DNA of 64,000 bases from Cyclobacteriaceae bacterium (GTDB lineage Bacteria > Bacteroidota > Bacteroidia > Cytophagales > Cyclobacteriaceae), in contig JAEUUC010000009.1 of NCBI GenBank assembly GCA_016787665.1, positions 381,744-445,743 of the forward strand, given 5' to 3'. Positions 28,258-37,500 of this stretch are shown piece by piece. The translations under genes and the position numbers were made by a program. Position 1 is the stretch's first letter. The number at the start of each line of letters is the position of its first letter. The notes under the pieces were generated by a model. That model was not told the DNA's origin, ran no database searches, and worked only from the letters and a program-made list of their open reading frames with translations.

Positions 28258-30477
28258 TTAAATGCGCGCGCGTAAGGAAATAATCACATTTCTGCCGGGC
28301 GCAGTAATGCCGGAGGAATACGGTCGGTAACGGATATCAAAAATGTTCTCAAGCCCGATGTCAACGGTGAGGTACTTCACGGGCGTGTAGCTGCCTTTAA
28401 AATTCCAGGTGGTCCAGGATGGAGCGTAGGGTCGGCCATCAGCATCTTTTGCATACAAATGGCTGTCGGCTCGCTCGGTCAGGGCCAGACTCTCGGCCCG
28501 GATTGCCCCATTGTAAGTAACGTAAGCCATGGCTGTCCATTTCTTGTTTTGATAACGGATTTGGGTGGAGCCAAACGTAGGAGGAACATGCGTGGGCGAG
28601 AAGGACTCGCCTGAAGCCGGATCGCGCTCGCGACCAACCTGAATATTGATCGAAGACTGCAGTTGCCAGTGTCTCCAAAAATCATACCGCAGCGCAAACT
28701 GGCCGCCCAATACGTTTATCTGATTTGTGTTTTGCAGCGCCAGCACCTGGCTCTGCGTTCCATCGTAGTCGATGCTGTCTTGGCCATTGAATTGAAAAGG
28801 GCCGCGAACAATGGCGTCATCCAGTAACGTGATGTACCCGGCAAAATCAATAAACAGACCTTTCGCTACCTGCCCGGTATACCCTAACTCCGCACTGTAG
28901 GATTTTTCCGGTGTCAGGGTAGGATTGGGCGCCACCACGGCACCGGGCTGCGAATCAAATACTTTTCCGATGTCGTCAACATTGGGTGCACGAAACCCGG
29001 TTGACAGGTTGTAGTACAACTTGAAATCATTTGCCAATAACACCGCTGCGCCAAGGCTGCCATTGATTGCGCTGTTTCGCAGTGTAGCTTCCGTAAACTC
29101 AAAATCAAAAAAAGTTGTATCGAATGGCGCATACGTATACACATTCGTGTAACGTGCACTGGCATTCAACGTCAAGCGGTCAGTGGCGTTGTAGCGCATG
29201 CTGACATAGGCCGCTGCCGATCGCCATTCGGAATCGTTTGGATAACGAGTTGAAACAGGTGAAAGGGTTCCGGTTACAATATCTCTGCGTTGTGCTGTTG
29301 ATTCAACCTGGTTTGTCACCCACTCCGCTCCATAGAACAAGGCCATCCGACTATTCAATTGCTTCTCCAGATCAAGATTAAACGACAATGCCGGAACGCG
29401 TTCAAAACGCTCCGTCATGCGGTTACGGTTGCTGCCGGTGAAGTTCCGGTTATGCCGGCTTTCCGAATAATCCTGATAGGCCGTAATAAAACGGGCGCGG
29501 TCAAAGAGGATCAAATCGGCCCGGTAATTGACGGCCAGGTGGTGCATCGTCCAACGCTGAGGGCCGTAGTACCATTCGGCACTGGTAAAAACGCCCGAGG
29601 AGTTTTTCAGAATAAGCCGGTCGTAGCGGGGCACATCGGACGTTTCGGAATAATGGTAGCTGTATGTAAAATCCAAGTTGGCGTGCGGAGCAAACCGGAA
29701 TTTCGCCAAACCATTAAGCTGATCATAACCGGTTTTCACCTGCACATTCGGATCTGGATTGGTTACGGCAATATCTGCGCTGCCATCGCGCATCTGGTAG
29801 TCAGGGCGGGTGTACTCCTCCGGCCCGTGCGATCCCATCCGGAGGTCATCAAACACGGAGCGCGTAATGCTGCCGATGAACGCCCACTTTCGCGAGCCGA
29901 GGTTGACATCTACATGACCTGTATTTTCCTTATTGGCCGTGGAGTAACGCACCAGGGCATTGGCCTTCACCTGAAGGGTGCCCGCGGTGGAAAGCTCGGG
30001 GCGAAGGGTATGGAAATCCATCACTCCGCCAATGGCATCACTTCCATACATGACAGATCCTGGACCAAAGACCACTTCGGCTTCGCGGATGGCGTTGGCA
30101 TCAAGCGAGATTACATTTTGAACATTACCACCGCGAAAAATGGCGTTGTTCATGCGAACACCATCAATGACGAGCATCACCCGATTTGTAGCAAACCCGC
30201 GAATCATCGGGCTGCCGCCACCGAGCTGGCTCTTTTGAATAAAAACCTGATTAGTAAAACCCAACAAATCAGCTGCCGTCTGCGGGTTCTGCAGTTGAAT
30301 GTCAGCTTGGCTTAAAATGGTAAGCCGGGCCGAAACTTCGCGGAGATTTTGTTCCCAGCGATTGGCCGCTACCACAACCTCCTGGAGGTATGTAGTTGTA
30401 TCTGATTTAGCGCCCGTATCCTGTGCCCGCAAAAGTCCGGGCAGGACAGCCAGCGCCAGTATAAGTAACTTTTTCAT
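28258..30477 (-). CDS. TonB-dependent outer-membrane receptor (heme/siderophore type)
   Basis: From ATG 30477 the protein has 739 residues: a signal peptide (LLILALAVLPGLLRAQ), a TonB-box-like LQEVVVAANR, a plug domain (RGFATNRVMLVIDGVRMNNA, VFGPGSVMYGSDAIGGVMDF), and a 22-strand-type barrel ending in ISLRARI. The architecture matches FepA/HmuR-like iron, heme or cobalamin receptors; the exact ligand cannot be read. It lacks the CarboxypepD_reg domain of SusC proteins. With PepSY it forms an apparent iron-uptake unit. Confidence 0.9.
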   Translation of the reverse strand: MKKLLILALAVLPGLLRAQDTGAKSDTTTYLQEVVVAANRWEQNLREVSARLTILSQADIQLQNPQTAADLLGFTNQVFIQKSQLGGGSPMIRGFATNRVMLVIDGVRMNNAIFRGGNVQNVISLDANAIREAEVVFGPGSVMYGSDAIGGVMDFHTLRPELSTAGTLQVKANALVRYSTANKENTGHVDVNLGSRKWAFIGSITRSVFDDLRMGSHGPEEYTRPDYQMRDGSADIAVTNPDPNVQVKTGYDQLNGLAKFRFAPHANLDFTYSYHYSETSDVPRYDRLILKNSSGVFTSAEWYYGPQRWTMHHLAVNYRADLILFDRARFITAYQDYSESRHNRNFTGSNRNRMTERFERVPALSFNLDLEKQLNSRMALFYGAEWVTNQVESTAQRRDIVTGTLSPVSTRYPNDSEWRSAAAYVSMRYNATDRLTLNASARYTNVYTYAPFDTTFFDFEFTEATLRNSAINGSLGAAVLLANDFKLYYNLSTGFRAPNVDDIGKVFDSQPGAVVAPNPTLTPEKSYSAELGYTGQVAKGLFIDFAGYITLLDDAIVRGPFQFNGQDSIDYDGTQSQVLALQNTNQINVLGGQFALRYDFWRHWQLQSSINIQVGRERDPASGESFSPTHVPPTFGSTQIRYQNKKWTAMAYVTYNGAIRAESLALTERADSHLYAKDADGRPYAPSWTTWNFKGSYTPVKYLTVDIGLENIFDIRYRPYSSGITAPGRNVIISLRARI

Positions 30478-30578
30478 GGATACTTTCTGGGTTGATCCAA
30501 ATAGAACAGATCGGCAAAACGGATTCGGTACTGGTGAATCCATCTGCCGTTTTCGGGTAATGAAAAGTGAAAGTCAGA

Positions 30579-31085
30579 TCAACTGCGAGGCGGAGGAGAG
30601 ACAATCGTGCGGGCCAGCTCAGAAAAAGTTTCGTAGTAGGGCGTAAACGGCTTCAGGTCGGATGAACCGGGGTTGACCGTAACAACAACGGGTGACATAT
30701 ACTTCAAGCTCAGCCAGCTGAACAGGGAGTCAGGCACTGGCTTTTTATCACCGGCCGAATTCTTCAATACGGCATCCAGAAACGCCAGGAGGTTGTCCTC
30801 GGCTTCATCGTGAAGCGCATACACCACTACCTGGCCGGCAACCGGCTCGACACGTGCCACATCATACATGCGACCCTGCCATTTTATCTCATGTTCATCC
30901 TCGCGCGCAGCATCAAATTCCGCGCGGGTCATGACCAGCATGTCCAGTTCTTCGGGCGGGGTTGCGCGCAGCGTAGCGCGCATTTCACGTTTGATCTCGG
31001 CAGCCCGAATCACAAAATAGACATAAGAGCCAACCAGGTGTGCACCCAACAGGGCCAGCATCAGCACGGCAACAACTCTTTTCAT
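30579..31085 (-). CDS. Single-helix exported or membrane-anchored protein, unknown
   Basis: The 168-residue protein has an N-terminal helix (VVAVLMLALLGAHLVGSYVY) and a soluble domain with DEHEIKWQGRMYDVARVEPV. It lies about 100 bp upstream of the TonB receptor on the same strand and may be co-transcribed, which hints at metal-related work. I recognise no family. The near C-terminal SPVVVTVNPGSSDLKPFTPY looks flexible. Confidence 0.65.
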   Translation of the reverse strand: MKRVVAVLMLALLGAHLVGSYVYFVIRAAEIKREMRATLRATPPEELDMLVMTRAEFDAAREDEHEIKWQGRMYDVARVEPVAGQVVVYALHDEAEDNLLAFLDAVLKNSAGDKKPVPDSLFSWLSLKYMSPVVVTVNPGSSDLKPFTPYYETFSELARTIVSPPPRS

Positions 31086-31147
31086 TTCACGAAAGTAAAA
31101 AAAATCCCACCCTCATCTCGGAAATTACAGGAATGGTGGTTTGGTGT

Positions 31148-32236
31148 TTATTCCCAGCCCTTTCGGGTAACGGTCTCGAGGGTGAGCTCAAGCCAGCGAA
31201 AATCGCCTTCCGGCAGTTTCCAACTGACCACACATGAGGTTGGCACGCGCACACCATCCATGAGTTTGTGGTCGGCACAGGAAATATGCCAGCGCTCCAG
31301 CCGCTTCACTCCTTCAAATTCTCCATAACGCAAAGCCTCAAAGTCGGTTACATCACCCTGTTCGTTAAACGTAAAAGTACCGGTTGCCGAAACGTCACCA
31401 TAGGTGAAGGTGGCTGAAGCCCTGCGGTCGTCTATCGGCTTCCATTCCATATAGGGAGAGAGCGCAGCCGAGGGAAACCAGCAACTCTCACCCAGGTACC
31501 GCAGCAACGTGCCCTGGTCGATCTCCGGACCCGAGGAATGAACGACAGGAATAAGCCCGAGTAGGGTAATGCGCATTTCTCCATGCCCGTGATGATATCG
31601 ATCCTCGCCCAACATGAAAATACCTGGCATCATGTTCACCTCGGTTTGCTAAACGAAAGCTGGCGGGTCTATTGAAAATTCCTGAGAGGCCGAGAACGCC
31701 ATCCAGTGGCCATCGGGCTTCGTACGCATTTTACCCCGCTGAGTAAGCGTAACGTGGCGGTCGTGCGGCCGGTCAAAAACACCGGACCTCATCAACCACG
31801 TTTGAACAATGGTCGGCAAGGGGGCCCGTGAACTGTCCCGTGCGGCCTCAAGCGTTTGAATATTCTGCTGCAGTTCAAGCCGGTGTTGTGCGGCCTGCCG
31901 GTGAAAAAACCAGGTGCCGGCAGCGATGACTCCTGCGATCAAAAGAGCCGCGTTCGCCAGTGTACCAAAGCGCGCATCATGCCACGCGGTGAAAATGAGA
32001 ATCTGGGAGAGTATAGCGGCTGGCAAGGCCACCATCCACCAAAACGGCCGGGCAGTTGCCAACAAGAACATAGCCGCAAGCAACAGGAAGGCCGCGGCAA
32101 ACCAGGCCACGCCTGCCCCTCTCGAAATAGGCTTCGTCAATTGCTCAAAACTGGCGAAGCCAAATGCTTTGCTGAAACCCATCAGGTGAATGAGCGCGTG
32201 AACAAAAACGACAATAATGAAAATCCAGCGGACCAT
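31148..32236 (-). pseudogene. DUF6544-like membrane protein interrupted by an in-frame TAG
   Basis: One frame spans about 363 codons but carries TAG at 31649-31651. The N-terminal part has several membrane helices (WIFIIVVFVHALIHLMGFSK onwards), a coiled segment and LPTIVQTWLMRSGVFDRP; it stops after SIDPPAFV. Downstream in the same frame come QTEVNMMPGIFML, RITLLGLIPVVHSSGPEIDQ and GTLLRYLGESCWFPSAAL, typical of the DUF6544 soluble domain. From memory, relatives read AFVW at the join, so TGG to TAG is the likely change. The DUF number is recalled, not searched. Confidence 0.75.
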
Positions 32237-32249
32237 GTACCTTTAAATC

Positions 32250-32264
32250 GTTGCCAGTGGCAAC
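32250..32264. promoter_or_regulatory. 15-bp palindrome upstream of the DUF6544-like gene
   Basis: GTTGCCAGTGGCAAC is a perfect odd palindrome 14 bp before the ATG at 32236. The size suits an operator for a dimeric repressor. Confidence 0.4.
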
Positions 32265-32418
32265 AGTAAAAGTAAAGTTGACGGGATATGAAAAAAATGA
32301 GTTTGATCAGGTCTTACCGTAGACGCCTTTGCGAGCCGCGTAGACTCGCCTTTCTGGGTACCGAATAGCTCAAACTCCGTCTTCGGGTAACGTCATCAAT
32401 GCACCCAGAGAAGAGAGT

Positions 32419-32961
32419 ATGGTTAAAAGATCGGAATTGGATACCTTTAATTTGTTTATGAAGGATCTCGAGTCCAAAATCGAAGCTGCCCGTTCCTCTG
32501 GTAAGTCCCTTCACATAGAGACCACTGCGCCCCTGACCGATGAAGACCGAGCGATACTAAACAAGTCACGTCACGGACAGATCATGATGTACGTTGTATT
32601 TATTGTCTTAGTGACAGGCTTTCCCTTTCTTCCCTTTAAGGATGCCGTGTTTGAGTATCAAGTAGCAACTTCTGTAGGGCTTTTCATGCTCCTCACCTCA
32701 CTCACAATCATGACCGTGGCCAAGATGCGCATCGCCTATCGTACTGTGCCAAAAACCGTGGTGCAAGGTATTGTGACCGATAAGGCTATGGAAAAAGGAC
32801 AAAAAGAAACACGCTATGAACTTACCGTTGGCGATAGCATTCCTATACCGGTAACAGCTGGGAAGTATCATTCCTATCAGGTTGGAGATGGAGTAGAGAT
32901 TCATTACTGGGCGGGTTGGGGGAGTTACGTGTTATGCGTGAAAAGATGGGATGGTAGTTAG
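32419..32961 (+). CDS. Two-helix membrane protein with a C-terminal beta domain
   Basis: The 180-residue protein has a charged N-terminus, two membrane helices (MMYVVFIVLVTGFPFLPF and VGLFMLLTSLTIMTVAKM), and a short beta-rich tail (VVQGIVTDKAMEKGQKETRY ... GDGVEIHYWAGWGSYVLCVK) resembling an SH3/OB-like barrel. No catalytic site is evident. It stands alone between a leftward pseudogene and a leftward acetyltransferase. Confidence 0.65.
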   Translation: MVKRSELDTFNLFMKDLESKIEAARSSGKSLHIETTAPLTDEDRAILNKSRHGQIMMYVVFIVLVTGFPFLPFKDAVFEYQVATSVGLFMLLTSLTIMTVAKMRIAYRTVPKTVVQGIVTDKAMEKGQKETRYELTVGDSIPIPVTAGKYHSYQVGDGVEIHYWAGWGSYVLCVKRWDGS

Positions 32962-33032
32962 CCAACCTGTCGACTAATGCTGTTATTTTGAAATCGGATA
33001 GGCCTATCACTGCGTGGCCTTGCGAAGCGTAT

Positions 33033-33506
33033 TTATCGATCTGCCAGCGTGAAATTAAAATGAACGACAGACTCCTCGGCTGTCGGATGGGTTGACCGAT
33101 AAAAGTCAAGAGCATAGTCATCAATCACGTCCGCCTGAACAAAAACTTCTTCGAACCCGGCCGCCTGCCCATAGCTTCGAAAAGCGGACATCAACTGCGT
33201 GCCAATGCCTTGGCGTTGGTAGTCTGACAACACCGCCAAATCGTAGACATAAGCCAGTGGCCGCTCAGCGTAATATTGATGCAGTACGTAACCCGTTATT
33301 CCGCCAACTACCTTATCGTCCTTCCGCGCAATCCATACGAGAAAGTCAGGATTGGCCAATAACTTTTCCAGATAAGCCGTAGACGGTGTGTCAAAACGCT
33401 TCATCTCAAATGCAACCTGAAAAACGGTAAGCAATTCCTGCATCTGCAAAACATCAGCTGGGCTGAGTTTCTGTATGTGAAGGGATTCATTCATAATACT
33501 GGCCAT
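33033..33506 (-). CDS. GNAT acetyltransferase resembling AAC(3)-I aminoglycoside acetyltransferases
   Basis: The 157-residue GNAT protein has the acetyl-CoA loop YQRQGIGTQL. The order of motifs follows AAC(3)-I enzymes as I remember them: ITGYVLHQYYAERPLAYVYD, LAVLSDYQRQGIG, FVQADVIDDYALDFY and a closing VVHFNF. AAC(3)-I modifies the 3-amino group of gentamicin-type drugs. Substrate use cannot be proved by eye; environmental relatives may act on other amines. Met5 (33494) is an alternative start. It lies 14 bp downstream of the 3' end of no gene on its strand except the acylase start region, and appears independently placed. Confidence 0.78.
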   Translation of the reverse strand: MASIMNESLHIQKLSPADVLQMQELLTVFQVAFEMKRFDTPSTAYLEKLLANPDFLVWIARKDDKVVGGITGYVLHQYYAERPLAYVYDLAVLSDYQRQGIGTQLMSAFRSYGQAAGFEEVFVQADVIDDYALDFYRSTHPTAEESVVHFNFTLADR

Positions 33507-33520
33507 TCTCCGTTATACTT

Positions 33521-35725
33521 CTACTCCCCCGGCCGATAGGTGCGCTCGGCATTCTTCTCCACCTCCTCGCGGTAAAACAACACCTCCTTGAAACTGCCGG
33601 CAGCATACATTTTTCCCTGATCAAAAAAATGAGGCGAGTCGGGATTGCCACTATTACCGCCCGCCAGGAGCGACCTGGCTTTCAGGCGATCGCCAAACTC
33701 AACTGCACAAACAAAACTGTTACCGCTCACGCCATACCTTTTCTTTGTATTGGCGTACGCGCGGCTGTTGTAGGATGGCAACATGCCCCACGTGGATGAG
33801 GCAAACGCCACCGGGTAACTCGGCTTGTTGTCGTCATACTGGTTTTCCAGTTGGTTGGTCAGTCGCTGAAAGCGATTAACGTCACCCCAGGCCATGCCCC
33901 AACTGCCAAATGTCTTTTTCAACTCTGTTACCGTTCGATCAAATGGCACGAGCAAATCGGCAGGTGCTGCCCCGGCCACAAACCGCTTCGTGGCTTGCAC
34001 CTGATCATCTTCACCTTCTTCGATATACACTTTGCGCAAGTTGGACGAAAGCTTTTGAGCCCACTCAATGCCTAGCGTGGTTGCAACGGAGTGCTCAGTC
34101 GCGTAGTAATCCCAACTCTTCATCACCGCCATGGGTTCGGCTAAACGGCTCTTGAGCGAATCGTTTACCGGCCACGACTCGTAAGCGTTCAGCAGTGCCG
34201 GCACCAATACCTCGAATGCCGCCAGGTAGCGGTCATAGCCCGCCTTAATGGTGCTTTCGATAGTAAAGCCGCTGGTCCGCGACAGCACGCGCGCTGCATT
34301 GACGCCCCGGAAATTTTCGCCATCGGGGGCCATGTAGGCCGGGTAGTTTTCTTTCTTCGGGCTGCTGTTGCCCGAAACGGTGAAGGGCGTGGAGTTGCAG
34401 TTTTGTATCCAACCGTCAGCCGGATTGATCACATGCACCGTCTCACTCACGGGGTGCAGGCCTTTCCATTCAGTGGCTGCCGTAGTGCCATCCACCGGCT
34501 TGCTCCAGTCAAACTGTCGATCGCGCAGCGGCACAAAGTTGCCATGCCAATACGCAATGTTGCCAAACCGATCGGCATACACCGTGTTGTTGGAGGCATT
34601 GCTTCGGTAGTCCATCGTCTTTTTGAAATCCTCCAGGCCTCTGGCTTTTGTGCGCAGCCAACTTTGCAATAAACCATTCAACGATCGGTTCACCGACTTC
34701 ACGGTAACATACTGACCATCGCGCACGGCCATAACGGGCCCGTGATGGGTAGCGTATGTGGTAAAAACTTTGGCTCCTCCATCCTTCATACGCAAGGTCA
34801 CCTGGCGCTCCGCCACCGCGCGCTGCTTGCCGTTGTAGGCGTACACCAGCTTTCCGTTTTCACGAGAGACTTTTTCGCGATACACATCGGCCACATCTAC
34901 GTTGCACGAAGTATGCATCCAGCCGCAGTGTTCGTTAAATCCCTGGTAGACGAAAAACTGGCCCCAGGTAACAGCGCCATAAGCATTCAGTCCCTCTTCA
35001 CTTACCATGTGTACCTCGGGGCGGAAGTAAAACGTGACGTGCGGATTGATGTACAGAATCGACTTGCCCGATGCCGTGCGCTGCGGGGCCAGGGCAAAAC
35101 CATTTGACCCGGACGTGTGCTCATCAAAACCGGAGGCCCGCTGCGCTACGGGGTAGCTCGTGCCCGTGTAAAAGGATTTCAGTTCTTCGGGTGTTACATC
35201 AGCGGTGTTAATCGCGCCAATGCTGCCGTCTGTCCACAGCAGGGGAAACCAGGGCTCGAAACGCGTGAGCAGGGCGGGCTTCACCTGCGGATTTTTATAC
35301 AGGTAGAAGTTGATGCCATCCGCGAAAGCGAGCAACAATTTCTTTAGCCAGGCGGGGCTCTTCTCATAATCGGCACGGGCTCCGGCCGAATCGATGACAA
35401 GCCGAACATACAAATCGTTGTACAGTTCCTTCTCGCCATACACCTCTGCCTTGCGCCCCAGCTTTTCGATGTAGTTCATCTCCACGCGGGCAAAATCGTC
35501 CTCGCATTGGGCGTACATCAACCCAAACACGGCATCCGCATCCGTCTTCCCGTAAATGTGGGGGATGCCCCAATTGTCGCGGATGATGGTGACGTTCGCA
35601 GCCTGCTTTTCCCAACGGCCTATTTCAGCCGGTGAAGGGGATGCCAACGCCAGAATGGGCACACACCACAGGAACAGGAAAAGTCGGATGGTAGCTGCGG
35701 ATTTATCAATGAATCGGCTTGTCAT
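33521..35725 (-). CDS. Penicillin-acylase-family N-terminal-nucleophile hydrolase
   Basis: The 734-residue exported protein has a signal peptide ending near ALASPSPA and the alpha-chain opening VTIIRDNWGIPHIYGKTDAD. A spacer leads to the autoprocessing site at about Ser207 (TSGSNGFAL), which becomes the N-terminal nucleophile of the beta chain. The beta chain shows ILYINPHVTF and the oxyanion/Asn region. The family includes penicillin G acylases, acyl-homoserine-lactone acylases and aculeacin acylases. The natural substrate is unknown; quorum-signal degradation is possible. The gene has its own transcript, with the GNAT gene 14 bp downstream. Confidence 0.93.
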   Translation of the reverse strand: MTSRFIDKSAATIRLFLFLWCVPILALASPSPAEIGRWEKQAANVTIIRDNWGIPHIYGKTDADAVFGLMYAQCEDDFARVEMNYIEKLGRKAEVYGEKELYNDLYVRLVIDSAGARADYEKSPAWLKKLLLAFADGINFYLYKNPQVKPALLTRFEPWFPLLWTDGSIGAINTADVTPEELKSFYTGTSYPVAQRASGFDEHTSGSNGFALAPQRTASGKSILYINPHVTFYFRPEVHMVSEEGLNAYGAVTWGQFFVYQGFNEHCGWMHTSCNVDVADVYREKVSRENGKLVYAYNGKQRAVAERQVTLRMKDGGAKVFTTYATHHGPVMAVRDGQYVTVKSVNRSLNGLLQSWLRTKARGLEDFKKTMDYRSNASNNTVYADRFGNIAYWHGNFVPLRDRQFDWSKPVDGTTAATEWKGLHPVSETVHVINPADGWIQNCNSTPFTVSGNSSPKKENYPAYMAPDGENFRGVNAARVLSRTSGFTIESTIKAGYDRYLAAFEVLVPALLNAYESWPVNDSLKSRLAEPMAVMKSWDYYATEHSVATTLGIEWAQKLSSNLRKVYIEEGEDDQVQATKRFVAGAAPADLLVPFDRTVTELKKTFGSWGMAWGDVNRFQRLTNQLENQYDDNKPSYPVAFASSTWGMLPSYNSRAYANTKKRYGVSGNSFVCAVEFGDRLKARSLLAGGNSGNPDSPHFFDQGKMYAAGSFKEVLFYREEVEKNAERTYRPGE

Positions 35726-35803
35726 GATTGACGGGATTGGTCAACCAAGGTAGTGAGTTTAGCACACGTTAAGCGCAGTATTTTGATCAGTGGCACCGGG
35801 TCG

Positions 35804-36181
35804 CTAAACCGAAGTGGGGCGAATCCACTTGCGGTCGATCCAGTGAAACAGAAAAGCCATCGCAATGCCCATGGCCACCAGGCCCTTGACCGGATCAAGA
35901 AACGTCAGATTAAAACGGAAACCCGTGAGCGCCATGCTGACGATGGCGGCCACCACCATCAACACCATTCCCGCAATCAGCCAAGCCCATTCCCTGCGGC
36001 CAACCGCTACCTCACGGGCTGCGATGCGCTGCATCACCCGATCGGCAAAGCCCGGAGTGATGTCCACACGTGGTGGTTGCGCGGCTGCGCGAAACACCAC
36101 CTGGTAGGCACGCTCGTCTTCGTGGGTTGACACCTGTCCCCTTTCCACATTTTCCTGGTGCTGCTGATCGCCTGGGTTCAT
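35804..36181 (-). CDS. Membrane protein partner of an ECF sigma factor
   Basis: The 125-residue protein starts at ATG 36181, overlapping the TGA of the sigma gene (ATGA). It has a cytoplasmic N-terminal half with PGFADRVMQRIAAREV and two membrane helices (WAWLIAGMVLMVVAAIVSMA and LVAMGIAMAFLFHW). The size and position fit an anti-sigma factor, although no zinc motif is present. The frame could open at 36202, but the overlap supports the inner start. Confidence 0.7.
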   Translation of the reverse strand: MNPGDQQHQENVERGQVSTHEDERAYQVVFRAAAQPPRVDITPGFADRVMQRIAAREVAVGRREWAWLIAGMVLMVVAAIVSMALTGFRFNLTFLDPVKGLVAMGIAMAFLFHWIDRKWIRPTSV

Positions 36182-36735
36182 ACCTTTTCGCTGCGTTGCC
36201 ATAAAATTACTTTCTCTTTCAATAACTGACGTGCCCGGAACAGATAATTTTTAACCGTGCCCTCCGGCATCCCCGTAGCCTCGCCAATCTCCCGATAGTC
36301 GAAATGCTCGAGGTGATAAAGGGTTAACACGGTTCGGTATTGCACGGGTAACTGATCAATCAACTGCCGGACCCATTCCTCCTGCTGGGCGTCTTCCAGC
36401 AAATCGGCCGGGGTGTCCGTCATGCCCCATCGCTGCTGCCACTGGTCATCTTCCGGGATTTCACTCCATTTCATTTTTTGCTTACGCAGATGATTAATGG
36501 CCTGGCGATACGCAATGGTGGCAATCCAGGTGCTCAACTTCGATTGAAAAGCAAACTCGCCCAGTTTGTCGTACACCCGAAGAAACACATCCTGGCATAA
36601 CTCCTCCCGATCTTCCAGGCGATCGACCACCCGGGTTATCATGTGCATGACCAGCCGCTGGTGGCGTTCCACCAACAGACGAAATGCACCGGCCTCACCC
36701 GCCAATACTTGCGTCACCAGGGATTTTTCGTCCAT
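36178..36735 (-). CDS. ECF-type RNA polymerase sigma factor
   Basis: The 185-residue protein has region 2 (LEDREELCQDVFLRVYDKLG, FQSKLSTWIATIAYRQAINH) and region 4 (LPVQYRTVLTLYHLEHFDYR, EIGEATGMPEGTVKNYLFRA). It is a standard Bacteroidota ECF sigma factor with a downstream membrane protein overlapping by 4 bp. Its regulon is unknown. No close match to TTTG-N19-TAnnTTTG is visible upstream. Confidence 0.92.
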   Translation of the reverse strand: MDEKSLVTQVLAGEAGAFRLLVERHQRLVMHMITRVVDRLEDREELCQDVFLRVYDKLGEFAFQSKLSTWIATIAYRQAINHLRKQKMKWSEIPEDDQWQQRWGMTDTPADLLEDAQQEEWVRQLIDQLPVQYRTVLTLYHLEHFDYREIGEATGMPEGTVKNYLFRARQLLKEKVILWQRSEKV

Positions 36736-36874
36736 TGACAGTTAATACGGGCCAGGCATTTGGAGGGTTAGACACCACCGAGCCGGGCCATGTTGCAAGG
36801 AAGAAGGAAAAATTTTCGGGGCACATCGTTCTCACTAACCGTTGTACATGAAAATCACCATTTCACTGCGAATT

Positions 36875-36936
36875 CTTTGTGATTTTGCGCCCTTGTAGCC
36901 TAAAATCAAAGGCCACCAAGGCACTAAGCCACAAGG
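36875..36936. repeat. REP-like imperfect palindrome (CCACCAAGGCAC type)
   Basis: The left arm begins CTTTGTGATTTTGCGCCC and the right arm is GGCCACCAAGGCACTAAG plus CCACAAGG. They pair at about 18 of 26 positions around a TAAAATCAAA loop. The right arm resembles the CCACCAAGGCAC(C/G)AAGGCAC motif that I recall as a dispersed intergenic repeat in environmental genomes. Only one copy is in this window. Confidence 0.5.
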
Positions 36937-37000
36937 GAATCATTAAGCGCATGACATTCAAATATGATCATCTCTAAAAACCTCCAGTAAGACCAACTGT

Positions 37001-37022
37001 CATAATTTTTGAAAAAATTATG
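37001..37022. promoter_or_regulatory. Perfect AT-rich palindrome
   Basis: CATAATTTTT-GA-AAAAATTATG is a 10-bp perfect inverted repeat 62 bp before the start at 37084. It could be an operator for that gene or a cruciform. Confidence 0.4.
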
Positions 37023-37083
37023 AAAGACCAGCAACATTCTGCTTACGAACGGTGTCCAACGGGCAACAATAAAAAAGACACGT

Positions 37084-37431
37084 ATGACGCTATTTGAAGT
37101 GCTTATGCCGGTGGCCATTTTCGGAGGCCTGGGGGGTTCCATCTACTTCTTTGCCAAAGTGATGACGGATTTTAATCTCAAGAAACGAATGATTGAAAAA
37201 GGCTATGTCAACGAAGAGACCCAGTCGATTTTCAGAAACATGTCGACCGATAATAAATACGCTGCGTTGAAGTGGGGGTTAATCATTCTCTCGGCCGGCC
37301 TTGCGCTCATTGTAATGGAGTATATCGGGGCCGATCCCAACTCCACACTGCCCTATGGCATCTTTGCCACGTTTGTGTCAGCCGGCTTCCTGGCCTACTA
37401 CCTGATCGTGAAGCGCGAGCAAAAACAGTAG
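37084..37431 (+). CDS. DUF6249-like small membrane protein
   Basis: The 115-residue protein has three hydrophobic helices (EVLMPVAIFGGLGGSIYFFA, ALKWGLIILSAGLALIVME, GIFATFVSAGFLAYYLIV). The connecting loop includes KKRMIEKGYVNEETQSIF, a pattern I associate with DUF6249 proteins. Such proteins often sit next to ECF sigma genes in Bacteroidota, as here (divergent). The function is unknown. Confidence 0.68.
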   Translation: MTLFEVLMPVAIFGGLGGSIYFFAKVMTDFNLKKRMIEKGYVNEETQSIFRNMSTDNKYAALKWGLIILSAGLALIVMEYIGADPNSTLPYGIFATFVSAGFLAYYLIVKREQKQ

Positions 37432-37500
37432 GCTGTTCACCCCCGAACAGTGGGGTGTACGATTCATAACACGCTGTACGAAAAAACCAGCTTACCCTTG

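Larger units (their letters stand above)
36736..37083. other. 348-bp intergenic region with two inverted-repeat structures
   Basis: There is no credible gene between the divergent sigma gene and the small membrane protein. It contains a long imperfect palindrome of dispersed-repeat type (36875-36936) and a perfect AT-rich palindrome (37001-37022), annotated separately. The rest is unremarkable. Confidence 0.7.

Noticed and set aside
29359..30315. 318-codon plus-strand open frame
   Set aside because: Antisense to the TonB-dependent receptor, whose plug and barrel motifs are unambiguous; no domain in the antisense product.
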